This document shows, in pieces, positions 48,562 to 57,467 of a DNA stretch of 64,000 nucleotides. Each line of letters begins with the position of its first letter. The stretch's first letter is position 1. This DNA comes from Prevotella sp. (GTDB lineage: Bacteria > Bacteroidota > Bacteroidia > Bacteroidales > Bacteroidaceae). The stretch spans positions 57,949 through 121,948 of the forward strand of contig JAFTFG010000027.1 in the NCBI GenBank assembly GCA_017449675.1. The letters run 5' to 3'. The notes beneath the pieces were generated by a model. The model did not search any database, was not told the DNA's origin, and saw nothing but the letters and a program-made list of their open reading frames with translations. Both the position numbers and the translations under genes were made by a program.

Positions 48562-50834
48562 GACAGTTACTATTCACACTGATGTTCCTGCTGGTCCTCA
48601 ACAGTCATGCCCAGCAGACGGGTTCGTATAGTGAGTTACAGGCCAAGGTACAACTCATGAAGGAGAAATATACTGGTAGGAAGACCCCTAGCGACCAGGC
48701 TATCACCGTCGTCCTCCAGAAACTGTGTGACGACTATCAGGGACGACTGACCCCACAACAGCATAGACTGCTGACGGCGGAGTTGACTGCCATGAAGACC
48801 CAGACGACGGACAAGCGTCAACAGCAACTGATAGAGCAGGCACTACAGTCACTGCGCAGCAAGAGTGACACACTGGATATCGAACAGCGCATCCTGGACT
48901 ACTATGCCCGTGTGCCACAGGAACAACTATACCTCCATACGGACAAGCCCTACTATGTTCCCGGTGATACGGTATGGTTCCGGGCCCATCTGGTGGACGG
49001 TGTCACCCATACGCCTATCAGTCGCTCTCGTTATGTCTATGTCGAACTGTTGGATCATCAGGCTGACACCCTGGTGCAACGCATCATCGTGAGGTGTGAC
49101 AGTGATGGTGTCTTCGCCAACAACATCACCCTACCCCGCCACCTACAGGTAGGCGACTATACCCTGGCGGCCTATACCCAATGGATGCGCAACTTCTCCG
49201 CTACGGACTTCTTCTACAAAACAATAAGGGTTACGGGTCATCCCATAGAAGGAAACGACTTGTTCCAAGTAAGGGAACAACCTGTTCCAAGTAAGGGAAC
49301 AACCCGTTCCCTAGTAGGGGACAACCCGCTCCAAGCAAGGGAACGTCAAGGAAGGTTACTGATACAGTATGCTACGGACGATTACGCCCCCCTTTCCTGT
49401 ATACTCTATGGCAGCGGAAACCTGATGGTGACAGACTACACACCAGGTAAGGTACTGCGTATCGACAGTCATTCCCTGCGGCCGGGGAGTATCAGTATCG
49501 CCATGATCCAACGGGAGACTGGTGAGATTATCGCAGAGAATCAAATCCGTATCGAGGGTACTGCTCCGCAAGTGAGTATCACGGGCGAGGCCCATACCCA
49601 GAACGAGCCGATAGACCTCCATATCGACCTTGCGGATAGTGACGGCACACCGCTCTATGGACATTTCTCACTGAGTGTCACCGACTATGACGTGGTGAAG
49701 CCTGACACGCTACAGTCAGCCATCGACCAGTATCTCAGAGACCATGAGAGTGCCTACCCGCTCAGTGATATGCTCCATAGTAAATACCCCCGCATAGACT
49801 ATAGTTTCCAGACCTCTCAGACCATCTCAGGCACCATCCGGGGAACCATCTTCAAGAAGGTGAAGCATCCCCAACTGATGCTGGTACGTCCCAGTACGGG
49901 ATTCCGTGAGACCTTCGAACTGGGTGACAGTAGCCGGTTTACCATCAACGGCCTCGATTTCGCTGACGGTACGAGTTATGTCCTGGAAGCCATGCGCAGG
50001 TCGGGAAGTACCAGTTTGATCCAACTGGATATCGACCCGGTTATCTACCCCACCTTACATCCGACGTACAATCTTCACCGTTCATCGTTCACAATTCCTG
50101 AGGGCTTTGCAAAACAGGCCCAGGAGCAGGTGATGTACGGTAGTGTGGATCGTGAGATAGAACTTCCTGAAGTGGTGAAAGAGAAGAAACGCCATCACAA
50201 ACCCACTAACCTGATGGGTGTCCCACCCTTCCGTGCCTTCTACGACGACGACCCGATGCTGAACAATTTCCACTCCATGGAGATTCTGCTCAGCACCTTG
50301 GGCATCCCCGTCTATCACGATGCGGAAGGCGAACTGCGAATCAGATACCGCCCAGGCAGCATCACGACATCAAAGCGCAGCCCCGTCATCTTCATCGATG
50401 AGTTCCGCAGTAATGTGGAGGAATTGCTGATGCTGCAACCTGCCACCATCGAGTCTATCGAGTGGTTCGACCATGTCGGTGCTGCCAACATGACCATCTA
50501 CGGCTGGAATGTCTCTACCAGTGGGCTGTTGCTGGTTCGTCAGAAACCAGGCCTGCATGGTAAGATATTCCGTCCGCTCTCGATGGCCACCGTACAGCAA
50601 CAAGGTTGGAAGCCTAACGTGGAATTCTACTCCCCACAGTACACCGACCCGTCGGCCAAGACGCGTCCCGACCACCGTACCACGCTTTATTGGACTCCGA
50701 AGTTGACCACCGACAGCGACGGCCATGCCACCGTCCGTTTCTATGCCTCTGACATTTCCAAGCGTTACCTCGTCACCCTCGAAGGTGTCAGCGACGACGG
50801 AATAATTGTGCGAAAACAGACAATCATTGAATAA
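48558..50834 (+). CDS. MG2-domain surface protein, first paralogue
   Basis: The 758-residue precursor has a signal peptide (MRQLLFTLMFLLVLNSHAQ), a helical region (20-115), and an alpha-2-macroglobulin MG2-like domain (QLYLHTDKPYYVPGDTVWFR, YVELLDHQADTLVQRI, GDYTLAAYTQWMRNF). Further beta domains follow (SITGEAHTQNEPIDL, LSVTDYDVVKPD), and the C-terminus VRFYASDISKRYLVTLEGVS resembles macroglobulin ending domains. It is probably a periplasmic or outer-membrane protein, and in Bacteroidota such proteins often resemble TonB-plug or SusC-associated proteins. Residues about 235-258 come from a tandem DNA repeat around GTTCC-AGTAAGGGAAC (49261-49345). Co-transcribed with the sigma factor. Confidence 0.8.
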   Translation: MRQLLFTLMFLLVLNSHAQQTGSYSELQAKVQLMKEKYTGRKTPSDQAITVVLQKLCDDYQGRLTPQQHRLLTAELTAMKTQTTDKRQQQLIEQALQSLRSKSDTLDIEQRILDYYARVPQEQLYLHTDKPYYVPGDTVWFRAHLVDGVTHTPISRSRYVYVELLDHQADTLVQRIIVRCDSDGVFANNITLPRHLQVGDYTLAAYTQWMRNFSATDFFYKTIRVTGHPIEGNDLFQVREQPVPSKGTTRSLVGDNPLQARERQGRLLIQYATDDYAPLSCILYGSGNLMVTDYTPGKVLRIDSHSLRPGSISIAMIQRETGEIIAENQIRIEGTAPQVSITGEAHTQNEPIDLHIDLADSDGTPLYGHFSLSVTDYDVVKPDTLQSAIDQYLRDHESAYPLSDMLHSKYPRIDYSFQTSQTISGTIRGTIFKKVKHPQLMLVRPSTGFRETFELGDSSRFTINGLDFADGTSYVLEAMRRSGSTSLIQLDIDPVIYPTLHPTYNLHRSSFTIPEGFAKQAQEQVMYGSVDREIELPEVVKEKKRHHKPTNLMGVPPFRAFYDDDPMLNNFHSMEILLSTLGIPVYHDAEGELRIRYRPGSITTSKRSPVIFIDEFRSNVEELLMLQPATIESIEWFDHVGAANMTIYGWNVSTSGLLLVRQKPGLHGKIFRPLSMATVQQQGWKPNVEFYSPQYTDPSAKTRPDHRTTLYWTPKLTTDSDGHATVRFYASDISKRYLVTLEGVSDDGIIVRKQTIIE

Positions 50835-50841
50835 TATTGAC

Positions 50842-50849
50842 TACCTTTG
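50842..50849 (+). promoter_or_regulatory. Promoter -7 box directly before the second MG2 gene
   Basis: TACCTTTG ends 5 nt before ATG 50855. This gives an internal promoter with a leaderless transcript, and argues against a TTG-initiated start at 50837. Confidence 0.5.
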
Positions 50850-50854
50850 TACCG

Positions 50855-53557
50855 ATGAAACGACTGCTACACCTTATAATATTTATAGGAGCACTACTTC
50901 CTGCTGCCGCACAGACCATTGTCCGGGATGCCAATGACGGCCAGCCCGTAGTTCAGGCCTCCGTCTACGACGAGCAAGGCAAAATCATTGGCGTGACCGA
51001 TGCCGACGGACGGTTGCCCGACGTAGCCGACAGCAAGACCATTCGTCTGACACATATAGTTTATCGCCCTCTGGATGTGCAGGTTGAACAAATAGGGCGT
51101 GAGTTGCGAATGCAACCGGTGACCTACTCCCTCAAGCCTGTGGTGGTGGAAAGTAAGAAAGATGCCTACTGTCTGAAGTTGAGGTGCTATTATCGTCAAT
51201 ATATGGTCAATGGCAAAGGAACCGTAGATGAACTACCACCTGTGGTGAGTTTTGTAGATGGTCTTTGCAACCTGTATATATTCACCGATGACTACAAGAC
51301 AACCCGACGAGTGCAGTTAACCAAACGTCAGGTTGTCTCCAACGACATGGAGACGGGTATGACGGCCGAGGAACTGCCTGGAATTACCATTCACGCTCTT
51401 CCTGCACGCTATTTAGAGGCGATAGACAAGTCGCCCTATACCTTTCAGCAGGATAGCATTCGCCATGTAGTAACTACCACTTTTAGTGCACTTTATCCTG
51501 ACAGGAACCGTCCAGTAAGGTTAAACATTCTGGATAGTCATAGCAAGTACCAGACTGTGGCAGCCCCCTCTATGGTGAAGAACCTGCATCAGGCAGTACA
51601 CCGTCTGGGACCTTATGCTAAGGTGTCACAAGGTGATTTGCTGGCCTATAGTGAAGTCCGACAGTTGAAGGGCACCATGAAGCAGCGAGGGCATGAAAAG
51701 TATGCTATGAACCTCTGGTTGTTCGACGAATACTTTCCTGTTGAAGCCGAGTTTATCACCAAGCAAGAGTACAAGGCTGAACAGAAGAGCCAATCCCAAA
51801 TAATGTCTCCAGAGGAAATAGACCGCTATATAGACGAGCAGCATATTCCCGAACTTAGCAGTGACATACAACTGAAACTCGAAATGACACGCAAGCGGCA
51901 GCAGAAAAAGGTACAAGTGTCTTCTATAGGCAATTATAAGGATGTGCCACAGGAGCACATCTATCTGCAGACCGACAAGCCGTATTATGCTGCAGGTGAT
52001 ACGGTGTGGTTCCGTGCCCATTTGTTGGATGCAGCATCCAACGTGCCCGTCAAGCACTCACGGTTCGTCTATGTCGAGTTGCACGACCAGCAGGCTGACA
52101 CCTTGATGCAACGGCTGATGATACGCAGCGACGAAGACGGCGTGTTTGCCAATGCCCTGCTGCTGCCTAAAGACCTGCAAGGTGGCATCTACACGCTGGT
52201 GGCCTACACCCAGTGGATGCGCAACTTCGGTGCAGAACGTTTCTGTTACCAGCCGCTGACGATAGTGGGAGGACAACGTGTACGAGGACATCGGTTGCCA
52301 GAGAAGATCCTCTCCCAATACGATGCGGAAGTCAGTATCAGTGGGAGAGCGGTCACAGAAAGGGCTCCTGTCACACTGGATATTGATGTTCGTGACCCCA
52401 ATGGACAACCGTTGCACGGCATCTATGCGCTCTCTGTCACCGACTACGACGTGGTGAAACCCGACAGTCTGTTTGGGGACATCCGTCAAAATCTGTTGCG
52501 CCAACAACTCAGCCATCATGCGGACACCCTCCACAGCATCACCTTCCCCATCCAGACAGAGCAACTGATAACAGGCTGCGTCAAAGGCAGCCTCGGTCAG
52601 CGCATCAAGAATCCGCACCTGTTAGTGGTCAACAGCCGGACAGGACAGCGATGGGAGTTTGAACTGGGCGACAGTTCACGCTTTGCCGTAGCCGTAGACA
52701 ATCCTAACGGTACCACCTTCCAACTGGAGGGCACACGGCGCAGTGGAAAGACTGCCTTCGTAGAACTACAGATCGACTCGTTGACCTTCCCCAAGGTAAA
52801 ACTACCCCATTACCAGTTGACATCGTCGACGACCGACATCAATGCCTTCGTCACCCAGTCGCAGATGCAGCAGATGTACACCCGGGCAGGCTACATTGAA
52901 CTGCCCGAAGTGGAGAAGGTGGGTAAGAAACCTAAGGCACAACGGGAAAACGTCATGGGAATTGAGGCGCTACGCGGCATACCTGCGGGCGACCCGCGAC
53001 TGGAACGTGCACCGACTGTTGCCGCCCAGTTAGCCATGCTCGGTCTCTATGCCACCTTTGTGGACGGCGTTGGCATCATCCCGTTTACGAAGGTATATGT
53101 AGACAATATCGTAGAGGAAGACCATGACTACGTGCTCAACCTGCCGGCAACCGACATCAAGTCCATCGAACTGTTCCCCAAGGAAAATGCCATCAACGGC
53201 ATGTTTGGCGTCCGCCCAACCCCAGACGGCCATGTGCCCGGCGTGCTGTTCATTTTCCTGAAGGACGGCTCAGAGATTGTCCATTCCCGGGTTGCCCGCC
53301 CGCTGTCCTTTGTCTCCGTCCGGCAGTTAGGCTACGAGCAGCCTGTCGAGTTCTACTCGCCGCAGTATACTAATCAAGAGAGCACTCGCCCTGACCATCG
53401 CACCACGCTCTATTGGAATCCCAAGGTCATGACGGATGCCGATGGTCATGCTAAAGTACGTTTCTATGCCTCCGACATCTCCAAGCGTTACCTCGTCACC
53501 CTCGAAGGAGTCAGTGACGATGGGACGGTCATCAGGAAACAAACAGTTATCGAATGA
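50855..53557 (+). CDS. MG2-domain surface protein, second paralogue, with CarboxypepD-like N-terminal domain
   Basis: About 900 residues starting MKRLLHLIIFIGALLPAAAQ (signal peptide). A carboxypeptidase-regulatory-like domain comes first (TIVRDANDGQPVVQASVYDE, DADGRLPDVADSKTIRLTHI). The rest parallels the upstream gene: HIYLQTDKPYYAAGDTVWFR, RFVYVELHDQQADTLMQRL, LSVTDYDVVKPDSL, and the nearly identical C-terminus RFYASDISKRYLVTLEGVS. It is a paralogue formed by tandem duplication, with a longer N-terminus. It starts 20 nt after the previous stop and has its own promoter box, so it may be expressed independently of the sigma operon. Exported; function unknown. Confidence 0.8.
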   Translation: MKRLLHLIIFIGALLPAAAQTIVRDANDGQPVVQASVYDEQGKIIGVTDADGRLPDVADSKTIRLTHIVYRPLDVQVEQIGRELRMQPVTYSLKPVVVESKKDAYCLKLRCYYRQYMVNGKGTVDELPPVVSFVDGLCNLYIFTDDYKTTRRVQLTKRQVVSNDMETGMTAEELPGITIHALPARYLEAIDKSPYTFQQDSIRHVVTTTFSALYPDRNRPVRLNILDSHSKYQTVAAPSMVKNLHQAVHRLGPYAKVSQGDLLAYSEVRQLKGTMKQRGHEKYAMNLWLFDEYFPVEAEFITKQEYKAEQKSQSQIMSPEEIDRYIDEQHIPELSSDIQLKLEMTRKRQQKKVQVSSIGNYKDVPQEHIYLQTDKPYYAAGDTVWFRAHLLDAASNVPVKHSRFVYVELHDQQADTLMQRLMIRSDEDGVFANALLLPKDLQGGIYTLVAYTQWMRNFGAERFCYQPLTIVGGQRVRGHRLPEKILSQYDAEVSISGRAVTERAPVTLDIDVRDPNGQPLHGIYALSVTDYDVVKPDSLFGDIRQNLLRQQLSHHADTLHSITFPIQTEQLITGCVKGSLGQRIKNPHLLVVNSRTGQRWEFELGDSSRFAVAVDNPNGTTFQLEGTRRSGKTAFVELQIDSLTFPKVKLPHYQLTSSTTDINAFVTQSQMQQMYTRAGYIELPEVEKVGKKPKAQRENVMGIEALRGIPAGDPRLERAPTVAAQLAMLGLYATFVDGVGIIPFTKVYVDNIVEEDHDYVLNLPATDIKSIELFPKENAINGMFGVRPTPDGHVPGVLFIFLKDGSEIVHSRVARPLSFVSVRQLGYEQPVEFYSPQYTNQESTRPDHRTTLYWNPKVMTDADGHAKVRFYASDISKRYLVTLEGVSDDGTVIRKQTVIE

Positions 53558-54512
53558 GCGATAACAAGGTATCACCAGGATATTTCAGGAGCAGACGGAA
53601 GAAATTACGTTGACCGGACATCACCTCATACAGGATGAAGGATCCCTTTTCTTCATCAGAAGCGAATGGCAGTGCCTCCTGCGCCAGTCCGAAGACCTCC
53701 TGCATCACCCACATGACTCCCTGCGAGAAGCCAAGCATGCCGAACGTATCCATGATCTTCGCATAATCCACCTTCGTCGTCTGTTCATGGGCCGCCATGC
53801 GTTTGAGTGCAAAGAAATAATCCATCAGTTCACGCAAGGAAACACCCTCATAAAGGAACTTCCAATAAAGACTGACCAGCAGATAAACCACATTCAACTC
53901 TGCCGAAGGACGTGTCAGTTCACCGTCTTTGACATACAGAGCCTTACGATTCTTCTCAAACCAACGTTTCAGCACCTTGTTCTTCATAGGATTCCTGCCA
54001 ATACCCAGACGGTAGTGAAGATGCACCGCCATATCATCCCATACCTGAACAGACAACATACGACGGTCACTGGCCACCAGTTCCTGCCCCGTACGCTTCA
54101 CAAAAGCCATCAACTCCTCAAGACTACCATTGGCATAGATATCAATACCGTCAGGCTCACGTAACATATGCAGCGTCTCACCATAATCACAGGCCGCCCC
54201 CTGCCCTGCCAGTATACTTGACTTAAAACTCTTCTCGGCCAGACGCTGCTGCACCTTCACACACCGTTCGTTGAGGATGTTATTACGTTCCTCTATGAGT
54301 TCTGCCTCTGACATCCAGTCGATGGCAAGGTCCTGCGGTGCCCTCAGTCCAAACTCAAATAATAGTTGCACACCACGATAGCAGACACCCACCAGATGCT
54401 GTTGGCAAGCCATCTCATACAATTGCTGCCACTCCTCAGGTTCAGGTCCTCGGCTCAGACAGTCCAGTTGTCCTGTAGAGACCTGTATTAACTCAAAAAA
54501 CAGTTTATCCAT
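53547..54512 (-). CDS. Putative nucleotidyltransferase (NTP_transf_5 type)
   Basis: The 321-residue protein resembles the uncharacterised nucleotidyltransferase family PF14907: a helical N-terminus, KSSILAGQGAACDYGETLHM where the nucleotide-binding Gly-rich loop would be, REPDGIDIYA as the metal-binding Asp-x-Asp motif, and VHLHYRLG downstream. The usual DxD is DGID here. Such proteins are often linked to polysaccharide or surface-modification genes. It is convergent with the second MG2 gene, and their 3' ends overlap by 11 nt. Cytoplasmic. Substrate unknown. Confidence 0.72.
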   Translation of the reverse strand: MDKLFFELIQVSTGQLDCLSRGPEPEEWQQLYEMACQQHLVGVCYRGVQLLFEFGLRAPQDLAIDWMSEAELIEERNNILNERCVKVQQRLAEKSFKSSILAGQGAACDYGETLHMLREPDGIDIYANGSLEELMAFVKRTGQELVASDRRMLSVQVWDDMAVHLHYRLGIGRNPMKNKVLKRWFEKNRKALYVKDGELTRPSAELNVVYLLVSLYWKFLYEGVSLRELMDYFFALKRMAAHEQTTKVDYAKIMDTFGMLGFSQGVMWVMQEVFGLAQEALPFASDEEKGSFILYEVMSGQRNFFRLLLKYPGDTLLSLIR

Positions 54513-54612
54513 AGTTATCGGTTCGTTCCTTAGGCCACAAAGATACGACGAAATAAGAAGAAAACCAAATAAAATTTGATTTTTCTCATTTGGGATTTAG
54601 CAGAAATTTATA

Positions 54613-54620
54613 TACCTTTG
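54613..54620 (+). promoter_or_regulatory. Promoter -7 box of the phosphatase/TPR-AraC unit
   Basis: TACCTTTG 21 nt before ATG 54642. Confidence 0.6.
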
Positions 54621-54641
54621 TCCCCGAATAATATCTGACAC

Positions 54642-55127
54642 ATGAAACCGAAAAAGATACTCTTTATCTGTTTGGGTAACATCTGTCGCTCCCCGGCGGC
54701 AGAAGGTATCATGCAACAATTGGTAGACGAACAAGGCCTCAGCGACCATTTCCTCATCGACTCAGCCGCCATAGGCCCTTGGCATATCGGAGACCTGCCA
54801 GACAGTAGGATGCGACGGTGTGGTGCCAAACATGGCTACACCTTCAACAATCGTGCCCGTCAGTTCTCTGCCGATGACTTTGACCACTTCGACCTGATCA
54901 TCGGTATGGATCACGACAACCTGCGTGCCATCCGTTCGAAGGCTCGCTCTACTGCTGACGAGACAAAGATACATCTGATGGCCGACTACCTGCGCCATCA
55001 TCCCAACCAGTCGACCATCCCCGATCCTTATTATGGCATAGAGCGTGATTTTGAACTGGTCATCGAATTGTTGGAGGATGCCTGTCAAGGATTATTAGAC
55101 GAACTCAAAACAAACACCATACAATGA
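54642..55127 (+). CDS. Low-molecular-weight protein tyrosine phosphatase
   Basis: The 161-residue protein has the P-loop CLGNICRSPAAEG (C-x5-R-S) near the N-terminus and the general acid in IPDPYYG, both in the expected places of LMW-PTPs. These enzymes dephosphorylate tyrosine, for example on Wzc-type polysaccharide kinases, and in some bacteria arginine. No kinase gene is adjacent. The ATG follows the promoter box TACCTTTG at 54613. It overlaps the next gene, a TPR-AraC regulator, by 4 nt, so the phosphatase and the regulator are co-expressed. Confidence 0.93.
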   Translation: MKPKKILFICLGNICRSPAAEGIMQQLVDEQGLSDHFLIDSAAIGPWHIGDLPDSRMRRCGAKHGYTFNNRARQFSADDFDHFDLIIGMDHDNLRAIRSKARSTADETKIHLMADYLRHHPNQSTIPDPYYGIERDFELVIELLEDACQGLLDELKTNTIQ

Positions 55128-56635
55128 AAGCCCTTATCTTGTCACTATGCCTCTTCGTGTCAGTTGGTATGTTTGCCGACAACCAGAAAGCGGAACAATT
55201 ATACGAGGCTGCTGATGCCGCCTATGCCGAACAGGACTATCAAAAAGCGGCGAAACTGGCCAAAGAGACACTGCCCCTGAGCAGGGGAACGGAATTGGAG
55301 GCTGACTGCCTGAACTTACTCGCCATCATCCATGTCCGTCTCTCTGACTATGACGATGCGGCAAAATATGCCAAGGAATGCTATGCACTGGACGAGAAGA
55401 CAGGCGACCCCGACATCATGTCGTCGAGCCTCAACACCCTTGCGGGAATCTATATGGGTGCCAACCAACCCATGGAGGCGGAAAAATACATACTGAAAGG
55501 TATCGAACTGGCAGAGAAGGCAAACAACCCAGGGCGTATGGCTATCCTGCAGGCAATGGCATCGGAGGTATACCATGCCCAAGGCAACGACCAGAAGGCA
55601 CTGCCCTATATCGAGAAGGCTTATGAGATAGACAAACAGGCAGGCAACGAACCTCGTGCCAAGGTCAGGCTTGCTCAGAAGGCCTCCATCCTCATCGGAC
55701 TGCACCAGTACCAAGAGGCAGAAAAAGTACTGAAAGAGGTCATTCCCTTCCTCCGCCAGACACCTGACCGCCAGTCGTTAGGTATCGCCTGTAATAAGAT
55801 GGGTATGGCATTGTTTTCCCAACAACGTGAAGCGGAGGCACTGCCTTACTATCAGGAGGCCGCAGATATCTTCATGCAACTGGGTGACCCTTATAATGAG
55901 GTACATGCACGCAGAGGACTCTATGAGGCACTATGGAAGAGTAATCCTGACGAGGCGAAACATCAACTCGACCGTTTCAACGACCTGAAAGACTCTATCT
56001 ACAACAAGACATCAGCAGAGACACTGGCTCGCTATAATGCTGAGTTCGGCAATGACTGGCTGCAGATAGAGAACCACGAGCAGCGACGTGACAAACTCTG
56101 GGCTATCACGATAGCCGTCATCCTCGCCCTCCTTGCCGTAGGTATCTGGTGGATGATGCGCAGAAGACAGCAACGACAGGCACGTATCAACCAAGAACTA
56201 CAGGAGCATATCCATGACTTACAGGAGAAATACAATGCCCTTAACGAGCATTACGATAATGCCATCGCCACCAGTACAAAGGAAGATGCAGACGAACTCA
56301 ACGCCGCTGACCGTGATTTCTTGGAGAATACCGTGAATATCATCAATGAACTGATACTCACTGGACATATCGATGCCAACCATGTCGCAGACCGACTGGG
56401 CATGAGTCTCTTCCAGTTCCGCCAGCGACTGACGGCATTGACAGAGGAAACCCCACAGTCATTCATCCAGAATGTCCGCATGCGCAGGGCTCGCCACCTG
56501 CTTGACAACCATCCGGAGATGAACATCAGCGAGATAGCGACCCTCTGTGCCTATAATGACACGCCCAACTTCACCCGTGCCTTCAAGAAGAAATTCGGAG
56601 TAACTCCCACGCAATACCTGGAGCGAAAGGAGTAG
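55124..56635 (+). CDS. Membrane-anchored TPR sensor with AraC-type DNA-binding domain
   Basis: The 503-residue protein has a signal sequence (MKALILSLCLFVSVGMFAD), about seven TPR-like helix pairs (20-310), a membrane helix (about 327-344, LWAITIAVILALLAVGIWWM) followed by basic residues, a coiled coil (350-390) and a C-terminal AraC HTH (about 400-503; HVADRLGMSLFQFRQRLTAL, NISEIATLCAYNDTPNFTRA FKKKFG). The layout places the TPRs in the periplasm and the HTH in the cytoplasm, a one-component transmembrane regulator as in hybrid systems of Bacteroidota but without kinase. It may control the exported-protein genes that follow. Confidence 0.88.
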   Translation: MKALILSLCLFVSVGMFADNQKAEQLYEAADAAYAEQDYQKAAKLAKETLPLSRGTELEADCLNLLAIIHVRLSDYDDAAKYAKECYALDEKTGDPDIMSSSLNTLAGIYMGANQPMEAEKYILKGIELAEKANNPGRMAILQAMASEVYHAQGNDQKALPYIEKAYEIDKQAGNEPRAKVRLAQKASILIGLHQYQEAEKVLKEVIPFLRQTPDRQSLGIACNKMGMALFSQQREAEALPYYQEAADIFMQLGDPYNEVHARRGLYEALWKSNPDEAKHQLDRFNDLKDSIYNKTSAETLARYNAEFGNDWLQIENHEQRRDKLWAITIAVILALLAVGIWWMMRRRQQRQARINQELQEHIHDLQEKYNALNEHYDNAIATSTKEDADELNAADRDFLENTVNIINELILTGHIDANHVADRLGMSLFQFRQRLTALTEETPQSFIQNVRMRRARHLLDNHPEMNISEIATLCAYNDTPNFTRAFKKKFGVTPTQYLERKE

Positions 56636-56693
56636 ATTAGACAAAATGATAAGATTACTTGACGAAATGATAACAGCGTTTTGCCTATTTCGT

Positions 56694-56701
56694 CGTACCT
56701 T
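56694..56701 (+). promoter_or_regulatory. Promoter -7 box before the 56743 gene
   Basis: TACCTTTG (about 56694-56701), about 40 nt before the ATG. Confidence 0.55.
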
Positions 56702-56742
56702 TGCCCGCAAATAAATGTATTAACCATTAAAAACGAGAAGAA

Positions 56743-57432
56743 ATGACAAGCAAATCAATGACAAAAACGGTATTGGCACTATTGATTGCCTTTGGTGTAC
56801 AGACAACGGCATCAGCCCAGTTTGGTAATGTACTGAACAGAGCGAAATGGTCGGCAAGATCAAAGGTAGAGAGCAAGGTCGACCAAGCAATTGACAAAGT
56901 CATCGACAAGGGTATTGACAAGGCTACAGACGCTGCGAAAGGCATCCTTGCCTTCTGTGTCTATGGTGTCCTGTATAAGACGGAAAAAATGCAGGAACTT
57001 CAAAAGAACTATCAAGAAGGAGGAGTCGGTGGATACACCATGACACGAACAACTGTTACAACTTCCGGCGGCAACAGTTCCTCTGGCGAAGCAATTCTGT
57101 ATAAAGGTGGAAGTATCTTCGGAAAACTCAAAAACGACGGTACCGTTATCATCAACGGCTCTAATAAAGGTCAGATTCGCTCCAACGGTAGCATATACGT
57201 CGGTGGCAGCAACGTTGGGACCCTTCGCTCTAATGGTGACGTGCTGAAGAGCGGTTCTATTATCGGGAATATTGACAGCAACGGTAATGTGCGTATCAAA
57301 GGCAGCATCGTGGGTAAGGTCGAGTCTAATGGTGATGTCCGCAAGAGCGGTAGTATCATCGGTAAGGCTAAGAACATGACCAATTTGCGTCATGTTGCCA
57401 TCGTCTACTTCTTCGGGTTCTATCAGTTTTAA
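56743..57432 (+). CDS. Exported repeat protein, possible beta-solenoid
   Basis: The 229-residue precursor has a signal peptide (MTKTVLALLIAFGVQTTASA, cleaved before QFGN), a helical segment (about 30-70) with IDKVIDKGIDKATDA, and a C-terminal array of about 11-residue repeats from residue 118: GSIFGKLKNDG, GSNKGQIRSNG, GSNVGTLRSNG, GSIIGNIDSNG, GSIVGKVESNG, GSIIGKA. The regular Gly/Asn-Gly spacing suggests a narrow beta-solenoid like a bactofilin or a phage spike. No named family recognised. It starts a series of exported proteins. Confidence 0.68.
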   Translation: MTSKSMTKTVLALLIAFGVQTTASAQFGNVLNRAKWSARSKVESKVDQAIDKVIDKGIDKATDAAKGILAFCVYGVLYKTEKMQELQKNYQEGGVGGYTMTRTTVTTSGGNSSSGEAILYKGGSIFGKLKNDGTVIINGSNKGQIRSNGSIYVGGSNVGTLRSNGDVLKSGSIIGNIDSNGNVRIKGSIVGKVESNGDVRKSGSIIGKAKNMTNLRHVAIVYFFGFYQF

Positions 57433-57467
57433 AACATCGCATTATTAATATACAAAGTAACAAAACA

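Noticed and set aside
49261-49345. Possible frameshift in the first MG2 gene at a GTTCC-AAGTAAGGGAAC repeat
   Set aside because: The reading frame continues through the repeat, and both sides align with the paralogue, so it is an in-frame repeat insertion.
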